Assembly (NCBI GenBank): GCA_934045905.1
Contig: OW203769.1
Span: 2,247,202-2,311,201 of the forward strand
Direction: 5' to 3'
DNA from: Leuctra nigra
Taxonomy: Eukaryota > Arthropoda > Insecta > Plecoptera > Leuctridae
Length of the DNA: 64,000 nt
The notes under the pieces were generated by a model, which was given only the letters and a program-made list of their open reading frames with translations, was not told where the DNA came from and made no database searches. This document shows positions 55,073 to 64,000 of this stretch, piece by piece (position 1 is the first letter of the stretch; every line of letters begins with the position of its first letter). Made by a program: the position numbers and the translations under genes.

Positions 55073-55438
55073 CCCTGTGGTCGGCAACCTTTTTTGGTGA
55101 AGGAGCCAACTTCCCAAAAATTAATAAATTTGATGATAATGGGAGCCGCAGTAGAGGCAATCAAATATAAAACTCAGATTATAATAAATTAAACTACCAG
55201 TTATTTTGATATTTTTACGGAGCGCCCCAATTGTTGCCCCGCAGGGCGTTTTTTTAAGAATTTCAACAATTTAATAATGAATCTGGGACCCTAAAATGAA
55301 CACACTGAATCATATATTGATTCCAAATGTTGCACTACAGTTTTTTTTCGAGTTTTCAATTTTTTCGTTTCCAGAACTTTATTTAAATTATAAAGAGCGA
55401 TTCAAGAACCACCAATGAGCCACAGGTTGCCGACCCCT
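55073..55438. mobile_element. hAT-like element with GGTCGGCAACC termini
   Basis: Left GTGGTCGGCAACCTTTTTTG and right CACAGGTTGCCGACCCCTG. CAGGGGTCGGCAACC is a classic hAT-type terminus (family knowledge). The left first bases (CTGTGG) are altered and no 8-base duplication is visible. An internal hairpin is CGCCCC/GGGCG near 55225-55250. No transposase. Confidence 0.72.
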
Positions 55439-55488
55439 GCCGTACAGTGAGAGACAAAAGAAGCCAGCCATGAGTTCGCATTGGCACG

Positions 55489-55641
55489 CTACCCGCAATA
55501 CACAGATGGCACTTGTGTTGCCTACCCTCCTGCATTAGAGATCAACTAGAGGGTCAGTGAAATAATAACATTAGATAACAACTGATTGACCCTATGCAGA
55601 AGGTTAGGCAACACAACTGTCATCTATGCAATGAGGGTTGC
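55489..55641. mobile_element. Foldback element, about 150 bases
   Basis: Left arm: CTACCCGCAATACACAGATG, GCACTTGTGTTGCCTACCC. Right arm, reverse complement with a few changes: AGGTTAGGCAACACAACTG, TCATCTATGCAATGAGGGTT. Single copy in the window. Confidence 0.7.
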
Positions 55642-56542
55642 TTCGAGTCTGGTCTTAGAATTAATGAACGTGGCGTACCGCATTGGGCTTACCTAATTTC
55701 CATTCAGGATTTGACTTAGGTGGTGAAATAGCATAGTTCTCCTAGTCCAAGGCTAGTCCCGCAATGTTATTCATATAGCTATAACAGGACTCCCACACAT
55801 ATCGAAATTATACTTATAGCTACCCAGTTATGTCTGTCTGTCTGTGGGGAACTCCGTCGCGCGCATCAACTGATGCACACATTGGTCATGTTTACATGAC
55901 GGGTCCCTCTAGTATACAATACAATATCAGAACGTTCATTCAAAGATTATATTGTAAAAATCGCATAATACTTGGCGCATCGTGTTCAGTTATAGCCCAG
56001 ATGCGCAGCACAAATAAAGTACGAGTCAAGTATTTTATTTTGCCGAAACAACTTGAGTTAAAGTTAAAGTCACATATAAACTCAGTCTGACACCGAGTCA
56101 ATGAAGAGAAAGGAAGATATTTAGTCCACGACGTTCCCTAAACTGTTCGCCCAAGTACACCGAACCCTTCCGCTACAGATGTTGACGTCACTGCAACGCT
56201 GCCAAACATGTCGCCTCCGCCTTTAAGTGCGAATCCCCCGGCAATCGAGACGGCAACGTCGCATAATTTACACGGCCCGCTTTGACAAAACACTCAGGAC
56301 CTCTGGCGCCGTCAAATCTCAAGCAATTAACAGTCTTAGTTAATTACGCTAATCCATTAATTAATCCCATTGCCGGTGTCTAATCGGTAGTCATGCCAGC
56401 GAAACATGTTGATTCCGGCCTAATTATTGATTGAATCAACTGACTGGGTAATCTGTTGACATTATAAGCCTAGTATGGCGCATGCGCATTTCAACCCTCC
56501 CGCAGCTCGCTAATTCTTGGAGCATGTTTCGAGAGACACGAC
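55642..56542. other. Unique sequence with a CRE octamer
   Basis: TGACGTCA at 56183-56190 in a moderately CpG-rich stretch (56120-56300). An 86-codon frame at 55830-56090 has no recognised domain. Confidence 0.4.
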
Positions 56543-58207
56543 GGTAGAGTGTGGGACATTTGAACACACTGAGAGCTTTATAAGTAGAATGTGGGGCATT
56601 TGAACACACATAGCATTATAAGTAGAATGTGGGACATTTGAACACACTGAGAGCTTTATAAGTAGAATGTGGGGCATTTGAACACACTGAGAGTCTTATG
56701 AGTAGAATGTGGGGCATTTGAACACACTGAGAGCTTTATAAGTAGAATGTGGGGCATTTGAACACACTGCGAGCATTATAAGTAGAATGTGGGGCATTTG
56801 AACACACTGAGAGCTTTATAAGTAGAATGTGGGGCATTTGAACACACATAGCATTATAAGTAGAATGTGGGGCATTTGAACACGCTGCGAGCTTTATAAG
56901 TAGAATGTGGGGCATTTGAACACACTGCGAGCATTATAAGTAGAATGTGGGGCATTTGAACACACTGAGAGCTTTATAAGTAGAATGTGGGGCATTTGAA
57001 CACACATAGCATTATAAGTAGAATGTGGGGCATTTGAACACGCTGCGAGCATTATAAGTAGAATGTGGGGCATTTGAACTCACTGCGAGCATTATAAGTA
57101 GAATGTGAGGCATTTGAACACACTGAGAGCTTTATAAGTAGAATGTGGGGCATTTGAACACACATATCATTATAAGTAGAATGTGGGGCATTTGAACACG
57201 CTGCGAGCATTATAAGTAGAATGTGGGGCATTTGAACACACATAGCATTATAAGTAGAATGTGGGGCATTTGAACACGCTGCGAGCATTATAAGTAGAAT
57301 GTGGGGCATTTGAACAACTTAGGGCTTTATAAGTAGAATGTAGGGCATTTGAACATACTGAGAACTTTATAAGTAGAATGTGGGGCATTTGAACATACTG
57401 AGAGCTTTATAAGTAGAATGTGGGGCATTTGAACACACTGAGGGCTTTATAAGTAGAATGTGGGGCATTCGAACATACTTAGAGCTTTATAAGTAGAATG
57501 TGGGGCATTTGAACACACTGAGAGCATTATAAGTAGAATGTGGGGCATTTGAACACACTGAGGGCTTTATAAGTAGAATGTGAGGCATTCGAACACACTT
57601 AGAGCTTTATAAGTAGAATGTGGGGAATCTGAACACACTGAGAGCTTTATAAGTAGAATGTGGCGCATTTGAACACACTTAGAGCTTTATAAGTAGAATG
57701 TGGGGCATTTGAACACGCTGAGAGTCTTATGAGTAGAATGTGGGGCATTAAACGCACTGAGAGCATTATAAGTAGAATGTGGGGCATTTGAACACGCTGA
57801 GAGTCTTATGAGTAGAATGTGGGGCATTTGAACATACTGAGAGCTTTATAAGTAGAATGTGGGGCATTCGAACACACTCAGAGCTTTATAAGTAGAATGT
57901 GGGACATTTGAACACACTCAGAGCTTTATAAGTAGAATGTGGGACATTTGAACACACTGAGAGCATTATAAGTAGAATGTGGGGCATTCGAACACACTCA
58001 GAGCTTTATAAGTAGAATGTGGGACATTTGAACATACTGAGAGCTTTATAAGTAGAATGTGGGGAATTTAACGCACTGAGAGCTTTATAAGTAGAATGTG
58101 GGGCATTCGAACACACTGAGGGCTTTATAAGTAGAATGTGGGGAATTTAACGCACTGAGAGCTTTATAAGTAGAATGTGGGGCATTTGAACACACACAGA
58201 GTCTTAA
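56543..58207. repeat. Satellite F, about 41 units of 37-40 bases
   Basis: The usual unit is TATAAGTAGAATGTGGGGCA, TTTGAACACACTGAGAGCTT (40 bases); a 37-base variant has ACACATAGCAT. Variant pairs repeat in blocks (CTGCGAGC next to ACACATAGC at 56770-57300), a sign of block-wise expansion. The related text GAATGTGGGGCATGAGAGCA occurs once at about 58869, outside the array. An 85-codon reverse frame in it is repeat-derived. Confidence 0.96.
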
Positions 58208-58229
58208 TATATAAAATCGTATTCAATTC

Positions 58230-58271
58230 GAAAACTCGCTTATCAACGCGTAACACCGAGCGTTTTTCAAG
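58230..58271 (+). mobile_element. HLE 3'-end remnant next to satellite F
   Basis: ACTCGCTTATCAACGCGTAA then CACCGAGCGTTTTTCAAG. Confidence 0.6.
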
Positions 58272-58315
58272 CATTCTTATTTTATTTGATACAATTTGTG
58301 TCTTTCTTTTTATTA

Positions 58316-58594
58316 TCTTTCATTCAAATCTGTATTTGAAATACGATAAAATTATTGAAATACTGCCTGTCCCCCAACATAATATGCACGATTGAGGTAT
58401 GTCAATAGCAAACAGGGTGATGCAACTACCTTATGAGGTATGTCAATAGCAAACAGGGTGATGCAACTACCTTATGAGGTATGTCAATAGCAAACAGGGT
58501 GATGCAACTACCTTATGAGGTATGTCAATAGCAAACAGGGTGATGCAACTACCTTATGAGGTATGTCAATAGCAAACAGGGTGATGCAACTACC
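58316..58594. repeat. Dispersed repeat with internal 41-base tandem expansion
   Basis: 58316-58393 matches 351-430. From 58394 the segment GAGGTATGTCAATAGCAAAC plus AGGGTGATGCAACTACCTTA and one base repeats at 58394, 58435, 58476, 58517 and 58558, with no differences among complete units. The 351-470 copy has one such segment. Confidence 0.9.
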
Positions 58595-58844
58595 GTATTT
58601 TGTAAGCGACCAGAAATAGCGGCACAATATTCAATTTTTGACTGGAATCTATGTTTTCATAATTGTTGTTTTCATAAGCATATCCATTTTTGCACAAAAG
58701 ATTCCTCCTTTTCCAGTTCGTTTTCATAATTATTTCTAGCAAGATCTGTTTCTATGGTTTCACCAGAAATGTGAACGAACTGTTTATAATTTCCAAGTAT
58801 TTCGAAATCTCGCTTACCAACGCGTTTACAGAGCGTTTTCCTAG
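58595..58844 (+). mobile_element. Sequence ending in an HLE 3' end
   Basis: AATCTCGCTTACCAACGCGT then TTACAGAGCGTTTTCCTAG before T at 58844. The upstream 200 bases are too diverged to align with a known HLE body. Confidence 0.55.
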
Positions 58845-59483
<639 letters not shown>

Positions 59484-59603
59484 AAATACCAACTGCAATA
59501 TGAATAGATTTTCCTCGAGTGGGACTCGAACCCACGAGTTCGAGTTCGATCGTGGGTTCGAGTCCGGCTCAAGGAAAATCTTTTCACATTGCAGTTGGTA
59601 TTT
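59484..59603. repeat. Hairpin built from two facing tRNA-like 3' halves
   Basis: AAATACCAACTGCAATATG faces CATTGCAGTTGGTATTT; GATTTTCCTCGAG faces CTCAAGGAAAATC. Next to the loop, each arm carries GTGGGTTCGAGTCC (plus strand at about 59552; minus strand at about 59530), a perfect B-box/T-arm motif. The loop of about 12 bases is GTTCGAGTTCGA. No A box is present, so it is not a tRNA gene; it looks like two SINE heads joined head to head. Confidence 0.8.
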
Positions 59604-59642
59604 ATTAACATCCACCTAACTGAGGGAATCAGTAAAAAAAAC

Positions 59643-60127
59643 TAGGGATGTTCACGATTACGATTTAATCGAATCGATTAATCGATTATGACATTCAAAA
59701 CGATTAATCAATGTTAGTACAATAATCGTTTTACATCAATTTGAATTTGCCGCCTTGAAAATGGTTGCATTTTACAACATCTAAAATGGCTGCCTTCATT
59801 CTGTCCACATTTTTCTATGTGTGCGTAATATTTTAGTGATACATTTATGTTTGTGTTAATTTTCCCAGTTTCAGTGTGTATTTCTAATTCGCATTAATCA
59901 GTGATGATTAAATGAATTACTGCACATTACAGCGTATTTGAAGTAAAAATGAATGACTTCCCGGACACAATTCATTGCTGAGGTTAATATTGCCGTAAAA
60001 GACGATAATATGATGACCACCCTGAATATGATGATATCAATACGATTTAATTGGATTATTAATCGGTTTAAATTACGAAAATCGAATTAATAATCGATTT
60101 AAATAAAATAATCGTTGAACACCCCTA
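59643..60127. mobile_element. hAT-like element, 485 bases
   Basis: TAGGGATGTTCACGATTACG on the left, TCGTTGAACACCCCTA on the right. Flanks AAAAAAAC (59635-59642) and AAAAAAC (60128-60134). The subterminal regions are dense in ATTAATCG and AATCGATT repeats on both sides, a layout in which hAT transposases often bind (family knowledge). No coding frame. Confidence 0.8.
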
Positions 60128-60189
60128 AAAAAACATATTTCATGAAATTCTTGTAAATTTACCAAATTGATTTTGATAGGTATAAGACA

Positions 60190-60634
60190 CTAGGAAGTCG
60201 CTTGTGTAACGCGTTGATGAGCGAGCCTTTGTATTGCATGCGATTTGATATGCGTTTGCACGTTTCTGCTCTCTACATACCTTGGAAAGTGACAAAGAGA
60301 AATGCGTCAAATGACCAGTGATAAAATATCTGACATAACGTTCAAGAAAATTGTAAAAATATTTCTAAATATCCGTTCAATATTAATAACTTTAGAAGAT
60401 AACGACAGATTAGTCTGAACATTGACAAAAACACCCAGTGATCATGCAAAGTTTTTAATCATTTCGCCAAATAGATTTTTTTTAACTTCCAACCCATCAC
60501 TGGATCTTGTCAACAAGCTATACATATGACTGCTTTTGACATTAGTGTGTGTGCAAAATTCAATATCGGTGTGACCTGGGCAGTGGAGAAAAAAACAAAA
60601 TCAGAAAAGATAAAATTCTCGCTTCGCTTGCAGG
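60190..60634 (-). mobile_element. HLE copy, diverged
   Basis: CTAGGAAGTCGCTTGTGTAA then CGCGTTGATGAGCGAGCC. The body has GATAAAATATCTGACATAAC and ACAGATTAGTCTGAACATTG. The 5' end decays at CTCGCTTCGCTTGCAGG. Confidence 0.75.
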
Positions 60635-61109
60635 AGAAATAACATTACGTGTCTGTCTTACTTTGATACGGATCGTCTTCCGGGGAAAATTACGGAAAAT
60701 AGAACACAATTTGTGACGCGAAGTGTGACAAGCGGTCAACAATGAACAAAATGACATCAACATATCTAGTTTATACTTCAATGAACAAAACGACAACAAC
60801 GTATCTAGTTTATACTTCGTACATGCTCATAAAAGCGCTCGCAACTACTTTTCAATTTCCTAAACGTTTCTGTGAATTCTCTCCGGTGTTCGACGTCAAA
60901 GCATTGCACTTAACTTGCATTAGCTCCTCAGCTGCGCTCCGTTGCACTTCATTAACACGGCTTTGCATCGTAAAACATCGACGTGACGTCACAATATTGT
61001 TCAGCGTCATCGAATTAATTTCAACTCTTTGTGCTGCACGCCGGTTGCATTCTTCGCAAAGTGGCGCAGAACTGAGGGGCTCTGATAGGTAAAACATGAC
61101 GCAGCAACT
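60635..61109. other. Unique sequence with a CRE octamer
   Basis: TGACGTCA at 60984-60991. Direct repeats of about 39 bases (ATGAACAAAATGACATCAAC / ATGAACAAAACGACAACAAC) at 60741 and 60780. Frames on both strands (116 and 81-107 codons) overlap M-TTAA or each other and have no recognised domain. Confidence 0.4.
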
Positions 61110-61628
61110 TTAAGGTGGTGCAAGCGCTCGGCCGTTTTAGCAAATTGAGAGAGAAATTGTTTCATAAGTGGGTGTATCTTTGATGGGGTGTTCACATGAT
61201 CAGTCTGATTGTATATTAGTGGTACTTTTTCATTTTTGTTTAGTGCATTGTTAATTAGGCGCCGGTTATTCAACAAAACCACGCAACTATGAAATTTCCG
61301 ATACGATTGGAGACCAACCTCGTTAACCAATTGATTCTACATTTTAATCATGATAAGATAAAATACTAACTTAGGGTTATTACTTGACGTATGTTTAAAA
61401 TTAAATTTCATAAGCACCCAGCGAGATTTTTTAAAACTAAAAATCAACTAATTATTACGAATTAACAAAGCAAGAAATTAAAAATGTATCAAGGGAAACC
61501 CCAAGTTTGTCTTTTATCTAATCATGATTAAAATTTTAAATAATTTCGTCGAGCCATTGTGTCTCCAATCGTATCCAAAAAAGTGCCTGCAACACGCGGC
61601 AAAATCGCTCGCGCTTGCAGCACCTTAA
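61110..61628 (+). mobile_element. M-TTAA element, 519 bases, reference copy
   Basis: TTAAGGTGGTGCAAGCGCTC on the left; GCGCTTGCAGCACCTTAA on the right, giving inverted termini with TTAA at both edges (61110-61113, 61625-61628). The internal copy phrase GATACGATTGGAGACC occurs near the left and the inverse GTCTCCAATCGTATCC near the right, so subterminal regions are also inverted. No transposase. TTAA suggests a piggyBac-type or other TTAA-specific transposase (inference). Confidence 0.85.
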
Positions 61629-61634
61629 ATTAAA

Positions 61635-61830
61635 GAGTCTCCATCATCGCTCGAGGCATAGTCTCAGATACTCATAATTTTTTGTGTACTTATTGATAAT
61701 AATGATACAATCACTCCAAAAATGAAACATTTATTATGTCTAGTTTCTAAGATAACTTGCCCCCCCCCCCCCCCACCCCACATGTTATCTTATGGTAACC
61801 CAAAATCGTGTAATGCTTACGCTATTCAAT
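61635..61830 (+). repeat. Dispersed repeat R, short copy
   Basis: CGAGGCATAGTCTCA, GTCTAGTTTCTAAGATAAC and CATGTTATCTTATGG, then AATCGTGT. A run of C (about 17) has replaced a short phrase in the middle. Confidence 0.6.
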
Positions 61831-62246
61831 GACGATCTATTTTTTTAGTGAAGGCTATATTTGACAATAAAACTTCTTTCTTGTAAAATAGACATAAATG
61901 TAATAAGAAAAAAATTTAAAACAATCCTAATGAGTGCTATTTTGAAAGTTTTAAACCTTAGATATTCGAAATGATTTTCGATGACATTTTTGATTTTTGA
62001 CGATTTTTGAATTACGAAAGTTTTGTTCATTCTCTGCTATGACGTCATATTAAAACTCCATATTGGACTCCATATTGGATTAAGAAAAAAATTGAAAACA
62101 ATCCTAATGAGTGCTATTTTGAAAGTTTTAATTAAACCTTAGATATTCGAAATGATTTTCGATGACATTTTCGATTTTTGACGATTTTTGAATATAGTAC
62201 GACGATTTAGACATTTAGACGTCTAAAGACGATTTAGACGATTTAA
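61831..62246. repeat. Direct repeat of about 105 bases plus GACGATTTAGAC repeats
   Basis: ACAATCCTAATGAGTGCTAT to TTTGACGATTTTTGAAT occurs at about 61920-62012 and again at about 62098-62193, with a 4-base insertion in the second. Between them are a CRE octamer (62040-62047) and ACTCCATATTGG twice. 62205-62246 has GACGATTTAGAC in short tandem form. Confidence 0.8.
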
Positions 62247-62751
62247 ATATAGTTAAAATTGTTCGAGAATGTCCTTAATAAAATTGCTATGTAGACCGAT
62301 CGCGACCGATCAACCAGCTATACTGACGGATAATCTGAACATGTTTGAAAACAAGGTATATTTCAAAGACTCTCAATATTGTCGCCAAACACATAGATTG
62401 TATCTTACACTAATTTCCTATGCAGATACCGCTGTGCTATTCTACAGGAACTAAGCGTACGTAATTGTGCCATTGCTTTTAGTTAGTCAGCGACTCATTT
62501 GGTGCAAAAAGTAAACTTTTAACAGCTTTTCATTATTCCACGAACTCGGATATAAAACATGTAATTGGTTCAAAAATAGAAAACATTCACGACACAAAAA
62601 GTAGATGAAACTTTTAGTGCTTTGCTTTATGCTTTTTTATATTCCGAACTCAATTAATTAATATTTACCCTAATTCATTGACCTATGCATTGGTAACCCA
62701 ACCTGGCAAACATTTACGAATGCCCCCAGAAATAGGGACTCTAACTCATAT
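62247..62751. other. Unique sequence
   Basis: AT-rich; a 61-codon frame at 62269-62454 is unrecognised. Confidence 0.45.
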
Positions 62752-63180
62752 ATGCCACTTTCTCTGTGTGTTTTTTTTGTTTATTTGTTTACTGTTTTGC
62801 GTTTTTGTAGGCCATGCTCAGAACACCGTTCAATCAATCAATTTTTGAGTAAGCGTAGAGATCGACTCCATTTTCACTTTTGGACACTTTCTTTTTTGTT
62901 TGTGTGTGTGTTTTTGTGTTTTCGTGTTTGGCCCGACTCCACAGATCACATTTTTTCCGATCGAGCTGAAATTTTGCACACATACTAATATCATTCTAGC
63001 TGAATAGTTTGTAGTTTTTGAGAGCTGACCTCTGATTGGTCAAAGATGAAAATATCTCACGATTGGTCGAAAATCAACATGCCCAAACTAAGTTCAAATT
63101 TTTATGAATATTAAAAATAACATTGTCTCTTGTTTAACAAGTTTTTAGCCAAATCGGTAAAGAATGTATACTTACTGACA
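62752..63180 (+). mobile_element. HLE 5' portion, internally duplicated
   Basis: ATGCCACTTTCTCTGTGTGT then a T-rich run is repeated in altered form at about 62880 (GGACACTTTCTTTTTTG). It is followed by GATCGAGCTGAAATTTTGCA, CACACATACTAATATC and a module with CTGATTGGTCAAAG. The CpG-rich tip and 3' end are missing. Confidence 0.6.
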
Positions 63181-63662
63181 CAGTACAGTCTTACCTCATA
63201 CATCATTTATCGAATATAAGTCGAACAACTGACTGATTATTTCCAAACTACATTTCCGCTTCGGTTGCGATCGATCCCCGATGCCCTGAGGCCCACCCAT
63301 TACTAACGATAAAAATTGATTTCCATGTAAAATGCTGGGGTCAAACGCAGGAAAAACAATTCTCCGCAGGACTTATTTTTAATTTTTAAAAAGCTTTATC
63401 GACTCATAAATTCGACTGATTTAACATTAATATACTGCAGTATTTTTCATTGTTTTATGCTTCATTTGTTATGCTTAATGCTGAGGACGATGTTCCTACC
63501 GACTGTCAACAGCTTTTTTAAACACTTACACTTACACTTGTCCTCATTAAAACAGTTCCTCCGATCTTGCTAATATTTTGCATATTTTAGATAAGTAAGA
63601 TAAACACAGTATCTTTTGCACATCAGATTGGACGATGGTTTCAAATGACAAAGAATTTACAA
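63181..63662. other. Unique sequence
   Basis: No element or gene recognised. Confidence 0.45.
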
Positions 63663-63805
63663 TTAAGGTGCTGCAAGCGCGAGCAATTTTGCTGCTTGAT
63701 GCAGGCACTTTTTTGGATATGTGGAGACGAAATGGATGGACGAAATGAATTGACATTTTAACGACGATTAGATAAAAGACAAAGTTAGGGTTATCACTTG
63801 GTACA
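63663..63805 (-). mobile_element. M-TTAA right end, truncated by SINE
   Basis: TTAAGGTGCTGCAAGCGCGA then GCAGGCACTTTTTTGGATAT, GATTAGATAAAAGACAAAG, GGGTTATCACTTGGTACA. It stops at the SINE tail. Confidence 0.8.
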
Positions 63806-64000
63806 TTTTTTTTGTCTGTTGCTTAACGTCGCACTGTTCTGCAGCGAGGCTAATGGCGACGGATGAATGATTATGAGGATGATTGGGAGATGATGGTGAA
63901 GAGTAGGTGAGGATGGACGGCGGGAAGGAGGCGGTCGTGGCCTATTAGTAGGGTACCTTCCCGGCATTTGCAGGCGACTGAGGGAAAACCACGAAAAAAC
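63806..64000 (-). mobile_element. SINE-1 inserted in M-TTAA, runs off the window
   Basis: Reverse strand. A T run (the A tail) is followed by GTCTGTTGCTTAACGTCGCA, GGCTAATGGCGACGGATGAA, GGAGGCGGTCGTGGCCTATT and AGGCGACTGAGGGAAAACC. The tRNA head should lie just past position 64000. Confidence 0.88.

Noticed and set aside
59510..59575. Possible tRNA gene pair
   Set aside because: Only T-arm-like halves occur, facing each other; no A box or anticodon arm.

Overview
This window looks like non-coding, repeat-dominated DNA from an animal nuclear genome, most likely an arthropod (insect). That placement is inference from composition and repeat style; no gene fixes the species. The sequence is AT-rich. 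It has two 200-base runs of N (scaffold gaps at 6076-6275 and 44048-44247), very long simple repeats, a tRNA-derived SINE, and many short non-autonomous DNA transposons. I found no protein-coding exon, rRNA or intact tRNA gene that I would defend. The long open frames lie in satellites or transposon bodies and come from period and composition.

Dispersed families, with labels used throughout. HLE: a family of about 25 copies or pieces. One end carries a hairpin around an AACGCGTT core followed by CCTAG and then a host T, which resembles a Helitron 3' end. The other end is a CpG-rich GAGCGAGCG tract. SINE-1: a tRNA-headed SINE whose full copy at 42671-42952 has a perfect 10-base target duplication. 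M-TTAA: a roughly 0.5 kb element with inverted termini beginning TTAAGG. FB-D to FB-O: foldback (inverted-repeat) elements, several starting GGGCC and flanked by CAG, CTG or TTA triplets, as in PIF/Harbinger transposons. Four hAT-like elements have TAGGG or CAAGGG termini and, in three cases, 7-8 base duplications.

Layout. 0-11 kb: nested elements, including a three-level nest (FB-J in FB-K in HLE) at 3.4-4.1 kb. 11.2-12.3 kb: satellite A (32/53-base units). 12.3-19.6 kb: foldbacks, HLE pieces and a hAT-like element. 19.7-20.9 kb: satellite B (42/43 bases, 29 units). 21-29 kb: M-TTAA, HLE, satellite C (28 bases, 11 units), and a 181-base hairpin. 29.3-33.2 kb: satellite D (about 134.6 bases, about 29 units), with a 1615-base higher-order repeat. 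33-39 kb: mostly unique sequence. 39.9-40.9 kb: a GAGYC pentamer array of about 1.05 kb. 41-49 kb: SINEs, hAT-like elements, a CRE-bearing CpG-rich block and another three-level nest. 49.2-53.8 kb: four HLE copies in a row, two of them in a young 1.34 kb tandem duplication. 54-64 kb: hAT-like elements, satellite F (40 bases, about 41 units), a long GA microsatellite, a tRNA-like hairpin and further HLE, M-TTAA and SINE copies.

No genes act together here. The window does record insertion order, satellite birth and dispersal of regulatory-type motifs. Two motifs stand out: the CRE octamer TGACGTCA occurs at least nine times (about one expected), and the RFX-type X-box palindrome GTTGCCATGGCAAC recurs, often in the centre of foldback elements. 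Family names above the level of 'inverted-repeat element' are inference from termini and flanks.
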